Assembly (NCBI RefSeq): GCF_900187325.1
Contig: NZ_FZMZ01000006.1
Coordinates: forward strand, 1,355,465 to 1,419,464
Origin: Virgibacillus ndiopensis
GTDB taxonomy: Bacteria > Bacillota > Bacilli > Bacillales > Amphibacillaceae
Length of the DNA stretch: 64,000 bases
Direction: 5' to 3'
The translations under genes were made by a program, and so were the position numbers. Positions 25,343-34,210 of this stretch are shown here, one piece after another (position 1 is the stretch's first letter; the number at the start of each line of letters is the position of its first letter). The notes under the pieces were generated by a model. It worked only from the letters and a program-made list of their open reading frames with translations. It ran no database searches and was not told where the DNA came from.

Positions 25343-25897
25343 TCATTTTTTCGCTATCGCCCGTTTCAAACTTTCGTATACTTCATCCCAAAAATCAGAG
25401 TTGTCACGAAATGCCTTTGTCATAAACATGAGCATTTCTTTGAACTTCTCTTCATAATCGTCATTACCTTTGGCAGGCAGCTCTGATTTAGAGTCATCTG
25501 CAAATTGTTGGATTTTTTCGGCACGCGGTCCCCATTTTGCAACTTCATTACCATTATCATCAATAAAAATAAATATTGGAATCGAACGAGATTTTCCGTT
25601 TGTTAGATAGTTATCCATTAAATCTAAATTCTGATCGCGCAAAAGCATCCGGACGTCTATGTTCGTTTGTTCAGCTATACGAAGTAAAATGGGGATATTT
25701 AGCATTGCATCTCCGCACCAATCCTCAGTTAAAACGATCACACGAAGATTCTTCTTTTTTGTTGCCTGAAAAAATTCATCATCGTCAGGAGGAGTAAAAT
25801 TATCATATATGTGCAGCAGATTCTCCTTGTGTTTTTCCATCGATTCAATATATGTATCAGGTGAAATTCCTTTTTCGAACCAATCATTTAATGTCAT
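25343..25897 (-). CDS. Thioredoxin-fold protein with single active-site cysteine
   Basis: The 184-aa protein has a thioredoxin-like core: RVIVLTEDWCGDAMLNIPIL holds one Cys (WCGD instead of WCxxC), and SIPIFIFIDDNGNEVAKWGPR contains the cis-Pro region. A C-terminal helical tail follows. It matches the widespread Bacillales 'thioredoxin family protein' group with a lone Cys; activity may be monothiol or non-redox. The frame extends upstream 16 codons, but AAGGAG at proper spacing favours the ATG at 25897 (MTLNDWFEKG). Confidence 0.78.
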   Translation of the reverse strand: MTLNDWFEKGISPDTYIESMEKHKENLLHIYDNFTPPDDDEFFQATKKKNLRVIVLTEDWCGDAMLNIPILLRIAEQTNIDVRMLLRDQNLDLMDNYLTNGKSRSIPIFIFIDDNGNEVAKWGPRAEKIQQFADDSKSELPAKGNDDYEEKFKEMLMFMTKAFRDNSDFWDEVYESLKRAIAKK

Positions 25898-26000
25898 TTT
25901 CAGTACACTCCTTATTCGTATTTGATAAAATTTTATCCAATACAAACAAGTACGTAAACAAATGTGCTCTCTTTAATTTAAGCTGTTTCCTAAAAGAGTA

Positions 26001-26457
26001 TTGTTATTACACAAAAAACATAGAAAGCGACATAAACACCAAGCAAAAATTTTACTTTTATACTAATGACATCCTGGGGAGATGATGCTCGGTAGTAGAG
26101 CGTGAACATCAGCAGTAGAGCGTGAATATCAGCAGGAGAACAGGAACATCAGCAGTAGAGCGTGAATATCGTCAGGAGAGCGTGAACATCAGCAGGAGAG
26201 CGTGAACATCAGCAGGAGAGCAGGAATATCAGCAGGAGAGCAGGAATATCGGCAGGAGAGCGTGAATATCGGCAGGAGAGCAGGAACATCGGCAGGAGAG
26301 CAGGAACATCGGCAGGAGAGCGTGAATATCAGCAGGAGAGCAGGAATATCGGCAGGAGAGCAAGGATAGCAGCTGCTCCGGAAATCGTAGTGTATACTGG
26401 CTGTGGGAATAACAGCTACATAAGATAACTTACGTCGCATTTTATTGAGACTACGAA
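26001..26457. mobile_element. MITE-like element A (inverted ends, minisatellite core)
   Basis: The left end (TTGTTATT...AAAGCGACATAAA) and right end (TTACGTCGCATTTT at 26430-26443, then ...GACTACGAA) are inverted copies of one another, imperfect on the left. The same ends bound elements B (47.7 kb) and C (32.7 kb). Inside are a left spacer ending CATCCTGGGGAGATGATGCTC, 14 tandem 20-bp units and a right spacer starting AGCTGCTCCGGAAATCGTAG, all shared with element B. No transposase is encoded, so it would move only in trans. Exact ends are estimated. Confidence 0.6.
26091..26370. repeat. 20-bp tandem repeat array A, 14 units
   Basis: Fourteen units of exactly 20 bp run in strict phase; consensus RGCAGGAGAGCRKGAAYATC. 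Differences concentrate at position 1 (A/G), 6 (G/T), 11-12 (GT or AG) and 17 (C/T). The last unit (26351-26370) is degenerate at its right side (AAGGATAGC), just as in array B. The - strand is free of stops, giving a spurious open frame. Confidence 0.93.
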
Positions 26458-26560
26458 TACAAAATTTACGAAAAGAGCCTTAATTTAATTTGTATGATAG
26501 TATGGAAAAAGATAAAATAAAAATCAAAAATTGGCAACGATTACAAGGAGGAATTTTTAA

Positions 26561-27619
26561 ATGGAACAAGTGAACAGAGACTTTTTATTAGAGTTATTAC
26601 ATACTCCGTCACCCTCAAGTAATGAAATGGAAATTCAAAAGAAATGGATTAAATATGTAGAGACTTTTGCAGATGAAATAAGGACAGATAATGCTGGAAA
26701 TGCAATTGGTGTATTGAATCCTAATGCACCATTTAAGGTGTTATTGGCAGGGCATTGTGATGAAATCGCGCTTGTGATCAACCGCATCGATGACAATGGA
26801 TTTTTGCATTTTGATAAAATGGGTGGTATTAATCCAAAAGCAGCTGTTGGTATGAAGACAACGGTATTGGGAAATTACAAAACGATCACAGGTGTAATTG
26901 GTGTTAACGCACAGCATCACGGTGGTCTAAAAGATGACTTTGGTCTTGAAGATTTGTTTATTGATTGTGGATGGAAATCAAAAGAAGAAGCAGAAAAGTA
27001 TGTGCAAATTGGTGATCTTTCTGTATATAAAACAGACCCTGAAATATTGATGGATCGCTATGTTTCTGGTCGAGGTTTAGATAATAGAACAGGATCATTT
27101 ATTGTTGCAGAAGTACTTAAACGATTGTCTGAAGAAGGGTGTAATGTTGGTGTATATGCAGCAAGTACCGTAAATGAAGAAACAAATATGGGTGGGGCAT
27201 ATTTTGCTGCAGCAGGTATTGAACCAACAATGGCAATTGCCTGTGATGTTACATTTGCAACAGACTACCCCGGTGTTAACAAAAATAAGCATGGTGATGT
27301 GAAACTAGAGAAAGGACCAGTTCTTGCAAAGGGTGCTCCAATCAATATTAAAATTAACAAACTTTTGGAAAAAACAGCCAGAAAATGTAACATAAATGTT
27401 CAATATGAGTTGACACCTAGAATGACAGGAACAGACGCAGATAAAATGCGATTAACTGGCAAGGGTGTTCCGGTATCACTTGTATCATTGCCTTTACGCT
27501 ATATGCATTCTCCAGTAGAAACAGCAAGCTTAAAAGATATGGATGAAGAGATTGAATTACTTGTTAAGATGATTGCTGGATTATCTGGAGAGGAAAGTTT
27601 AAATCCGTTGGAGGATTAA
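26561..27619 (+). CDS. ytoP: M42-family metallo-aminopeptidase (YtoP-like)
   Basis: The 352-aa enzyme is a co-catalytic zinc peptidase of family M42. Metal ligands and neighbours are visible: GHCDEIALV (His), SGRGLDNRTG (bridging Asp), NEETNMGG (catalytic Glu then ligand Glu), ACDVTFATD (Asp), and RYMHSPVET (His). M42 enzymes form large tetrahedral aminopeptidase complexes in the cytosol that shorten peptides. YtoP of B. subtilis is the nearest named type; a glutamyl/other specificity cannot be read out. AAGGAGG precedes the ATG; a terminator follows. Confidence 0.85.
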   Translation: MEQVNRDFLLELLHTPSPSSNEMEIQKKWIKYVETFADEIRTDNAGNAIGVLNPNAPFKVLLAGHCDEIALVINRIDDNGFLHFDKMGGINPKAAVGMKTTVLGNYKTITGVIGVNAQHHGGLKDDFGLEDLFIDCGWKSKEEAEKYVQIGDLSVYKTDPEILMDRYVSGRGLDNRTGSFIVAEVLKRLSEEGCNVGVYAASTVNEETNMGGAYFAAAGIEPTMAIACDVTFATDYPGVNKNKHGDVKLEKGPVLAKGAPINIKINKLLEKTARKCNINVQYELTPRMTGTDADKMRLTGKGVPVSLVSLPLRYMHSPVETASLKDMDEEIELLVKMIAGLSGEESLNPLED

Positions 27620-27641
27620 AAATTTATTATCTATAGTAATA

Positions 27642-27681
27642 CGAAAAGCCTTAATCTTTTTTGTCCGATTAAGGCTTTTTC
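27642..27681 (+). terminator. Terminator of the M42 peptidase gene
   Basis: AAAAGCCTTAATC pairs with GATTAAGGCTTTTT around a T-rich ten-base loop; T run follows. Confidence 0.82.
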
Positions 27682-27683
27682 TT

Positions 27684-28254
27684 ATTTGGGCCATTAGTAT
27701 TGTGAGTGCTATTTCACACATGACTAATTAATGCTTTTCTAGACAATTTTTATATCGAAAAAGGTAAAAAGGGACTAATTTCCAGTTCAATTTAATAATT
27801 CAATTGTGGATTTTAGAGAAATAGATAGGTTTATTTATGCATTTTTTCCAACTGCAGTTAAATAATGGATAATAGATTAATAGTCATGTAATCTAATAAA
27901 ACCTTATATGGTATATGTCTTGATTTATATGTGATTAATTATGCGACAGTGGTGATAGGACTTTTGACTAGAAAATAGATAAGAGAAACAGTTCTTATCT
28001 ATCAATTTAGAAAATTCTGATCAAAAACGACAAAATTCGACACAATTTTTTGTTGCAGTATATTATAGTCACATTAACAACGAGAACAAAACAAACGGCA
28101 CGCTAACAGCTGAGACCTACTTAAACTATTTATTAGTAAAGGAGGGGAGCTAAGGGTGTCTTTTTTGTTGAATTTGGCATAGATGTGTTTTTTTAATCTA
28201 TTCAAAGACAACAGTCATTGCATTGTTTTTCAAAATTCGGGAGGAGGAAACAAG
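27684..28254 (+). promoter_or_regulatory. Long upstream region of bpr with possible promoter, dyad and leader peptide
   Basis: This AT-rich stretch of 570 bases has no convincing gene. A 10-bp perfect inverted repeat ATAGATAAGA / TCTTATCTAT (27975-28002) may be an operator or hairpin. A weak promoter candidate is TCGACA (28037) with TATTAT (28061), spacing 18. AAAGGAGGGG then GTG at 28156 could start an eight-codon peptide ending TAG at 28180-28182, about 70 bases before the protease start. Secreted protease genes in Bacillus are commonly under DegU/AbrB-type control; no site is assigned here. Confidence 0.4.
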
Positions 28255-31200
28255 TTGAGAAAAAAGAAACAACGTCAAGTCCGCTTCTTTAGTATAGTAG
28301 CGTCACTACTCATGATATTTTCTTTAATAACACCAAGCATGGCAGGCGCTGAAACAAATGAGAAGTTGTATCGTTCGTTAAATGACTCCCAGACTAATGC
28401 AAAAGTAAAAGTTAGTGATCGACTACTAGATGAATTTAAAACAGATGACAAAGTTACATTTTTGATTAAATTCAAGGAAAAGGCAGACACGAAAAAGATC
28501 GCTAAGGAAGCTAGATCGAGTGCTACAAAGGCGAATGTAACTGCACAAAAGGCGGAGCTCATTCAACGTTCTGCGGTCGTCTCTGAGTTAAAATCTACTT
28601 CTTTAACATCACAACAAAATGTAAAGCAATATCTTGAACAGCAATCTGAAAAAGGGAATGCAAAAAATATTAAATCGTACTATATCGTAAACGGTATGGC
28701 GGTTACTGCAACAAAAGAGGTTGCGCAAAAGATTGCATCGTTTCCAGAAGTTGAAAAGATCTTGCCGAATGAAACTCGTGAGTTGTTTTCTAAAGTAACA
28801 AAAGACGCTAAAACACCTAAGTCAGAAATAGCTAATGTTGAGTGGAACGTAGAACGTGTTGGCGCACCGCAAGTATGGGAAATGGGGATTGATGGTACCG
28901 GAACAGTTGTAGCAAGTATTGATACAGGTGTTCAATGGGATCATCCTGCCCTAAAAGAAAAATACCGTGGTTATGATGCAGCAACAGGTGAAGTAGATCA
29001 TGACTTCAACTGGTTTGATGCAACTGCTGGCCAGTCAGAACCATACGATGATATTGGCCATGGTACGCATGTTACAGGAACGATGGTTGGTAGCGAACCA
29101 GATGGGTCTAACCAAGTTGGGGTTGCGCCTGGTGCTAAATTTATTTCTGTTAAAGCGTTCACGGCAGCTGGCGGTACAGACGCTGACCTACTCGCTGCTG
29201 CAGAGTGGATTTTAGCTCCAACAGATGCTGAAGGAAATGCTAGAGTTGATATGGCTCCAGATGTTGTTAACAACTCATGGGGTGGCGGACCAGGTCTGGA
29301 TGAATGGTATCGGGATGTTGTTATCAACTGGAGAGCAGCGAATATATTCCCTGAGTTTTCAGCTGGTAACACAACTCTAACTAATCCAGGAGGACCAGGT
29401 TCAGTGGCTACACCAGCAAACTATCCTGAATCTTTCGCGACTGGAGCAACAGATATTAATGATGTAGTTGCAGGTTTCTCACTACGAGGACCTTCCCCGT
29501 ATGATGAAATTAAGCCTGACATTTCAGCACCTGGAGTAAACATTCGTTCTTCCGTACCAGGCAGTAACTATGAAGGTGGTTGGAATGGAACATCGATGGC
29601 GGGTCCAGCGGTATCTGCTGTAGTCGCATTGCTTCGTCAAGTTGATGCTAGCTTAACTGTTGATGAATTAGAAGAAATTATATTGAATACAGCAACGCCA
29701 TTAACAGATGAAGAATATCCAGAATCACCTAACAATGGTTACGGCTATGGATTAGTAAATGCGTTTAACGCAGTTTCATCTATAGAGAACGGACTTGGAA
29801 CATTACAGGGTAACGTTACTAAAGAAGGTGAAGATAACGAGGCTCCAACATTTGAACACGCTGCACCAGCAGAGACATATGCTGGAATGGATTTAAATTT
29901 AAATGTACAAGTTAATGATAATGTGAGTGTAGCATCGGTTGAATTAAAGTACCAAGATAACAATGGTGACTGGCAGACAATCGAAGCAGCGCGTACGTCC
30001 GGTGATTTCAAATCAGGTGAATATTTGGCAACAATCCCTGGTGATCAAGTTGACGGCGATTCATTAACATACAAGTGGTTGATAAACGATTTTGGTAATA
30101 ATGAAGTAGAAAGTGATGAATATGCTGTTGAGGTTAAACCTGGTATTTCAGTAGGTTATTCAGAAGACTTTGAAGCAAATCCTGTTGGCTGGACATCCTT
30201 CGGTGAAGCTAACAGCTGGGAATGGGGTGCACCAACTTCAGGTCCAGGAAGTGCTGCATCGGGCGAAAATCTCTATGCTACCAATCTAGCAGGCGAATAT
30301 GAAAGTAATATGAATGCAACACTTGTTATGCCACCGATTGATCTACCTGAAGGAAATTCGTATTTACAATTTAATCAATGGCATGATTTAGAAAAATACG
30401 ACTCAGGAACAGCTTATGATTTCGGTCATGTGTTTGTATCGACAGATCAAGAAGAATGGACACAGCTTATGAGAGTGGAAGGTACAACAACTGATTGGGA
30501 AAGTGCTGAAGTTGATTTATCAGAATATAGTGGCCAACGAATCTATATTGGATTCAATGTAACAACAGATGGTAGTGTTTCTAGAGAAGGATGGTATATT
30601 GATGATGTTACATTGTCTGATACTTCTCAAAGTAGCAAAGCATCTTTAGGAAAATCTAAAGGGAAAGATAAAGATAAAAAAGACAAAAAGGACTTGAAGA
30701 ATGGAATTAGCCTTAGTAGCAACAGTTTAGGGGTAATTAAATCAAAAGATAAAACAGGCGTAAAAGAAAAGGTAAATCCAGCCAAAATTCAACCGGAATT
30801 ACCTAAAAAAGAAGATCCTCCTGCGGCAGAGGATGTAATTAATCCTACCTTACTTCCAATTGGTGCGCAAGTAAGTGTATTAGAGAGTGGGAGATCTGTT
30901 AATACAAATCCTGAAGATGGATCTTACTCATTAACACATCCAGCTGGAACATTTACTGTACAAGCAGGGGCTTATGGTTTTGTCTCTGAACAACAAACGG
31001 TAACAATTGAAGACGGTGGAGTTGCTGAAGCCAATTTTACGTTAGATGAAGTTCCACAAGGTACTGTTACTGGTACAATAACAGACCAGAAAACAGGTGA
31101 ACCTATTGAAGGTGCGACAATACTTCTTGTCGAAGATGCTAATGTCACACCGGTTGAAACAGATGCTGAGGGTAATTATTCAATTACAGCATACGAAGGT

Positions 31201-32646
31201 ACGTACACACTTAAAGTAATGGCCCGTGATTATCATAGTAAAGAAGTTGAAATCACCGTTGACGGTGAGAACGTTGAAGCCGATGTTGAACTGGAACCTT
31301 TCTACACATATCCTGGTGGAGAAATTGGATATGATGATGGGACAGCAGAAAACGCTCGTGCTTTCTATGATGCAGGTAATGGATGGGCTGTAAAAATGTC
31401 CTTACCAGAAGGAAAAGAATCAGCTGTCGTAACTGATGGAGTATTCCGATTCTGGGATACAGAATGGCCAGTTCCAGGTGGGACTGAGTTTGCAGTTGAG
31501 GTATGGGATGCATCTGGTGAAAATGGATTGCCTGGCAAGAAACTTGCTGGACCAATTGATGCCGAAGCCTTGCGTAATGGTGAGTGGACAGTAGTTGATT
31601 TAAGTGAACACAACATTATTGTTGATGGGGATTTCTACATGGTCTATATCCAAACGAATGCAAATCCAAATACACCTGGTTTAGCTACAGATGAGAGTAG
31701 TACAAATGCCGAACGAAGCTATCAATACGTCGGTGGGGCATGGTCACCTTCACCAGCTGCTGAAGGAAACTATATGATTCGTGCACGTGTTAGTTATGAA
31801 GTAAGTACCCCAGTCATTACTTCACCTGAAGAAAATTTCACGACTAGTGAAAAGAGTTTAACAGTTGAAGGTAATGCTTCTCCTACAACAACTATTCAAT
31901 TGTTGGACAATGGGGAAGAGGTAGGGACTGCAGAAGTTGGCGACGATGGAAAATTCGCTATCCCTACTGAGTTAGACGAAGGTGAAAATGTCTTTAAAGC
32001 AGTATCTATACTTGATGGAGCTGAAACTGGCGAGTCAGATCCGGTTACGGTAACGTTAGATACGCAAAAACCAGAGCTGACGATTGATAATCCTGAAAAT
32101 GGGGATAAGTCAAATCGTGAAACGGTAACGGTTGAAGGTACAGTTTCAGATGCTAACTTAGACTGGGTTAAAGTAAACGGTCAAAAGGCAAGAATTTCGG
32201 ATGGAAGCTATTCTAAACGAATTTTGCTTGACAATGGTGAAAACCAAATAAGGGTCGTTGCTAGAGATGAAGCTGGTAACAAGACTGTTAAGAAAGTAAC
32301 ATTAGATGTTAAATACAATGCACCAGAAATTGAAAGCTTAACACCGACAGAAGATAAATATCTTCAAGCAGGAGAAAGTGTAAAAATTGAATTTGATAGT
32401 GAACCTGGATTAGATGCAACATTCTTTATCCATTTGCCACTAACAAATGCTCGTGCACAGGTTTCAAACGCCACTGAATTGCCAATGATGGAAACTTCTG
32501 AAGGACACTATGTTGGATATTGGACAGCAACAAGTAGTGTTGAAGCAGAAGGTGCTGTCATCGAAGTGAAAGCTGTCGATGATTATGAGAATGAGACTCT
32601 TAAACAGGCTGAAGGTAAATTATTTATCAATGTTGGTGGTGAGTAA
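28255..32646 (+). CDS. bpr: Bacillopeptidase F, secreted S8 serine protease (1463 aa)
   Basis: The protein closely follows B. subtilis Bpr along its length. Order: signal peptide (cleavage likely after Ala32), I9-type propeptide, S8 catalytic domain with Asp223 (ASIDTG), His269 (HGTHVTG) and Ser447 (NGTSMAGP), an immune-inhibitor-A-like/MAM-type region (EDFEANPVGWTSFGEANSWEW), a Lys-rich linker (GKDKDKKDKKD), two carboxypeptidase-regulatory-like repeats, and C-terminal Ig-like repeats (TVEGNASP..., TVEGTVSDANL...). No LPXTG anchor is seen. The open frame reaches back to 28183, but TTG 28255 has GGGAGGAGG and begins the signal peptide, so it is the start. Confidence 0.93.
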   Translation: MRKKKQRQVRFFSIVASLLMIFSLITPSMAGAETNEKLYRSLNDSQTNAKVKVSDRLLDEFKTDDKVTFLIKFKEKADTKKIAKEARSSATKANVTAQKAELIQRSAVVSELKSTSLTSQQNVKQYLEQQSEKGNAKNIKSYYIVNGMAVTATKEVAQKIASFPEVEKILPNETRELFSKVTKDAKTPKSEIANVEWNVERVGAPQVWEMGIDGTGTVVASIDTGVQWDHPALKEKYRGYDAATGEVDHDFNWFDATAGQSEPYDDIGHGTHVTGTMVGSEPDGSNQVGVAPGAKFISVKAFTAAGGTDADLLAAAEWILAPTDAEGNARVDMAPDVVNNSWGGGPGLDEWYRDVVINWRAANIFPEFSAGNTTLTNPGGPGSVATPANYPESFATGATDINDVVAGFSLRGPSPYDEIKPDISAPGVNIRSSVPGSNYEGGWNGTSMAGPAVSAVVALLRQVDASLTVDELEEIILNTATPLTDEEYPESPNNGYGYGLVNAFNAVSSIENGLGTLQGNVTKEGEDNEAPTFEHAAPAETYAGMDLNLNVQVNDNVSVASVELKYQDNNGDWQTIEAARTSGDFKSGEYLATIPGDQVDGDSLTYKWLINDFGNNEVESDEYAVEVKPGISVGYSEDFEANPVGWTSFGEANSWEWGAPTSGPGSAASGENLYATNLAGEYESNMNATLVMPPIDLPEGNSYLQFNQWHDLEKYDSGTAYDFGHVFVSTDQEEWTQLMRVEGTTTDWESAEVDLSEYSGQRIYIGFNVTTDGSVSREGWYIDDVTLSDTSQSSKASLGKSKGKDKDKKDKKDLKNGISLSSNSLGVIKSKDKTGVKEKVNPAKIQPELPKKEDPPAAEDVINPTLLPIGAQVSVLESGRSVNTNPEDGSYSLTHPAGTFTVQAGAYGFVSEQQTVTIEDGGVAEANFTLDEVPQGTVTGTITDQKTGEPIEGATILLVEDANVTPVETDAEGNYSITAYEGTYTLKVMARDYHSKEVEITVDGENVEADVELEPFYTYPGGEIGYDDGTAENARAFYDAGNGWAVKMSLPEGKESAVVTDGVFRFWDTEWPVPGGTEFAVEVWDASGENGLPGKKLAGPIDAEALRNGEWTVVDLSEHNIIVDGDFYMVYIQTNANPNTPGLATDESSTNAERSYQYVGGAWSPSPAAEGNYMIRARVSYEVSTPVITSPEENFTTSEKSLTVEGNASPTTTIQLLDNGEEVGTAEVGDDGKFAIPTELDEGENVFKAVSILDGAETGESDPVTVTLDTQKPELTIDNPENGDKSNRETVTVEGTVSDANLDWVKVNGQKARISDGSYSKRILLDNGENQIRVVARDEAGNKTVKKVTLDVKYNAPEIESLTPTEDKYLQAGESVKIEFDSEPGLDATFFIHLPLTNARAQVSNATELPMMETSEGHYVGYWTATSSVEAEGAVIEVKAVDDYENETLKQAEGKLFINVGGE

Positions 32647-32662
32647 TCTTTAGCAGATTTTT

Positions 32663-32702
32663 AAGAGGTGTGGAAGTAAAATTCTTCCACACCTCTTTTT
32701 TA
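32663..32702 (+). terminator. Terminator of bpr
   Basis: AAGAGGTGTGGAA pairs with TTCCACACCTCTT with a GTAAAATTC-type loop; a T run follows. Confidence 0.88.
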
Positions 32703-32725
32703 TATAAAAGCTACTTTCTAAACGA

Positions 32726-33000
32726 TTGTTGTTTTTACGCAAAACACATAAAATGCGACGTAAATGCTGGAATATTTTCTTAAGTAAGTCCAATTCTCGC
32801 CCTGCCGTCCGGGATTGCTTTGGGCGGATGCGCACCTTAGGGCACGGCCTCAGCTCCCTCAAAAAAATCACTCTGCTGGGTCTTCGGGCACGTGCTGTTC
32901 TGAGCAGGAGTCACCACCTCCACTCACCCGGACTAGCGAGTGTATTTTCCGGAACGGCGACTTTAGTATTAACTTACGTCGCATTTTCTGTAAACTACAA
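32726..33000. mobile_element. MITE-like element C (perfect 14-bp core inverted ends, GC-rich core)
   Basis: AAAATGCGACGTAA at 32750-32763 is exactly inverted at 32974-32987, and the outer bases (TTGTTGTTTTTACG... / ...CTGTAAACTACAA) also correspond. The interior has no 20-bp repeats; it is GC-rich (GCCGTCCGGGATTGCTTTGG, GGCGGATGCGCACC, GAGCAGGAGTCACCACC), resembling a second class of Bacillaceae intergenic repeats. Small frames inside it are not credible genes. It lies between the bpr terminator and the ribU promoter. Confidence 0.6.
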
Positions 33001-33050
33001 GGTTAAAAAGCAACAAAAATTACAAATTAAAGAGATCCAAACATATCTCT

Positions 33051-33078
33051 TTTCAAACTGACGAAACCATTGTATAAT
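33051..33078 (+). promoter_or_regulatory. Probable promoter of ribU
   Basis: TATAAT at 33073-33078 with a weak TTTCAA -35 (33051-33056, 16-base spacer), 26 bases upstream of the FMN aptamer. Confidence 0.5.
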
Positions 33079-33104
33079 ACATCTAACAATAACATATCGA
33101 TTCC

Positions 33105-33250
33105 ATCTTCGGGGCAGGGTGCAATTCCCGACCGACGGTAATGAACAGCATTATTTGTTCTAAGTCCGTGACCCGCAAAAGCATCTCGCTAAGCGGCTGA
33201 CCTGGTGTGAGTCCAGGACCGACAGTTACAGTCTGGATGGGAGAAGATGT
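33105..33250 (+). promoter_or_regulatory. FMN riboswitch (RFN element)
   Basis: Conserved RFN blocks appear in order: TCTTCGGGGCAGGGTG, AATTCCCGACCGACGGT, AGTCCGTGACCCGC, GGCTGACCTGGTGTGAGTCC, AGGACCGACAGT and the closing TGGGAGAAGATG. It binds FMN and, through the terminator downstream, lowers ribU expression when flavin is plentiful. Confidence 0.95.
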
Positions 33251-33304
33251 CGAGCTGAAAATTGGTGCGTTCTGCGCCTTTATTTTCCTGTATATATTTA
33301 TATA

Positions 33305-33336
33305 CCCTATAGCCCCATTAGGTTTTAGGGTTTTTT
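33305..33336 (+). terminator. Riboswitch-controlled terminator before ribU
   Basis: CCCTATAGCC pairs with GGTTTTAGGG (one mismatch, one G-U) around a CCATTA loop and is followed by TTTTTT. It is the expression platform of the FMN riboswitch. Confidence 0.75.
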
Positions 33337-33415
33337 GATGTTTAAAAAGAGTGCAGGAAATAAGCCTATCCTTCATCACGAGATGGGAATCGATAATAGA
33401 TGAAGGAGGAAGTTG

Positions 33416-34006
33416 ATGATGAAAAAAACAAATATGCAATCATCAAAGTTATTTAAACTAATTGTTTTAGCATTAATGGGGACTATTTCGCTCTTATTAT
33501 TTCTTTTGAACTTTCCTGTGTTACCGGGATTTGGATACTTAAAAATTGATTTTAGTGATATCCCAGCTTTAATAGCTGCACTAATTTTTTCACCGCTTGC
33601 CGGTGTAATTGTAGAAGCGATTAAAAATGTCCTGTATTTAGCTATTGGCGGTGGTGAACCTGTAGGGGTAACATCAAATTTCTTGGCGGGTGTCATGTTT
33701 ATCATACCTGTAGCTGTTTTGTACCATAAATATAAAAGTGTTAAAAGTATTGTATTAGGTTTAGTTGTTGGTACAGTTATCATGACAATCGGCATGAGTA
33801 TATTAAATTATCTTGTATTTTTACCTATATATGCATGGTTTATGGGAATGGAACAGATGAAAATTGAAAGTGTTAAATGGTATACAGTAATAGCAGGAAT
33901 TTTACCATTCAACGCAATAAAAGGTATTATAGTCGGAGCATTATTTGTTCCAGTATTTATTAAAATGCGTAGTTGGATTGAACAGAAACAAGTAAATGTA
34001 TTATAA
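33416..34006 (+). CDS. ribU: Riboflavin ECF transporter substrate-binding component RibU
   Basis: The protein of about 196 aa matches RibU: LLLFLLNFPVLPGFGYLKIDFSDIPALIAALIFSPLAGVIVEAIKN at the N-terminus is the riboflavin-binding region, and ILPFNAIKGIIVGALFVPVFIKMRSWIEQ closes the protein. Six helices are expected. It captures riboflavin and pairs with the EcfAA'T module. Three tandem starts follow AAGGAGG (TTG 33413, ATG 33416, ATG 33419); spacing favours one of the ATGs. The FMN riboswitch controls it. Confidence 0.93.
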   Translation: MMKKTNMQSSKLFKLIVLALMGTISLLLFLLNFPVLPGFGYLKIDFSDIPALIAALIFSPLAGVIVEAIKNVLYLAIGGGEPVGVTSNFLAGVMFIIPVAVLYHKYKSVKSIVLGLVVGTVIMTIGMSILNYLVFLPIYAWFMGMEQMKIESVKWYTVIAGILPFNAIKGIIVGALFVPVFIKMRSWIEQKQVNVL

Positions 34007-34011
34007 AATAC

Positions 34012-34044
34012 GAAAGCTAATCCTGTGAGGATTAGCTTTTTCTT
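34012..34044 (+). terminator. Terminator of ribU
   Basis: AAAGCTAATCC / GGATTAGCTTT stem with a TGTGA loop and T run. Confidence 0.85.
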
Positions 34045-34210
34045 TGATGGATATTATCATAGTCGGTTAATGCACGACAGGTTTATTAGGGTAGAGTAGG
34101 GGACACGTAGTAATTTGTTGATCAAGTTTCGATCTCAAATCATGTAAGCGCCTTTCAAAAATGTTTACGTTGTTTAGTGCTTATTTAAAAAAATCCTCTT
34201 TATGAAATTA

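Noticed and set aside
26091..26370. CRISPR array
   Set aside because: Units are contiguous with no spacers and no cas genes nearby; it is a tandem minisatellite.
26189..26440. 83-aa - strand frame across array A
   Set aside because: Opened by the stop-free tandem repeat; no ribosome site, and the corresponding start codon is lost in element B.
32726..33061. Short frames in element C (both strands)
   Set aside because: They lie in GC-rich repeat sequence, overlap each other and have no ribosome sites or domain similarity.
34145..34159. cre-like site TGTAAGCGCCTTTCA downstream of ribU and menI
   Set aside because: It has one extra base relative to the 14-bp cre consensus and lies past the 3' end of both convergent genes.
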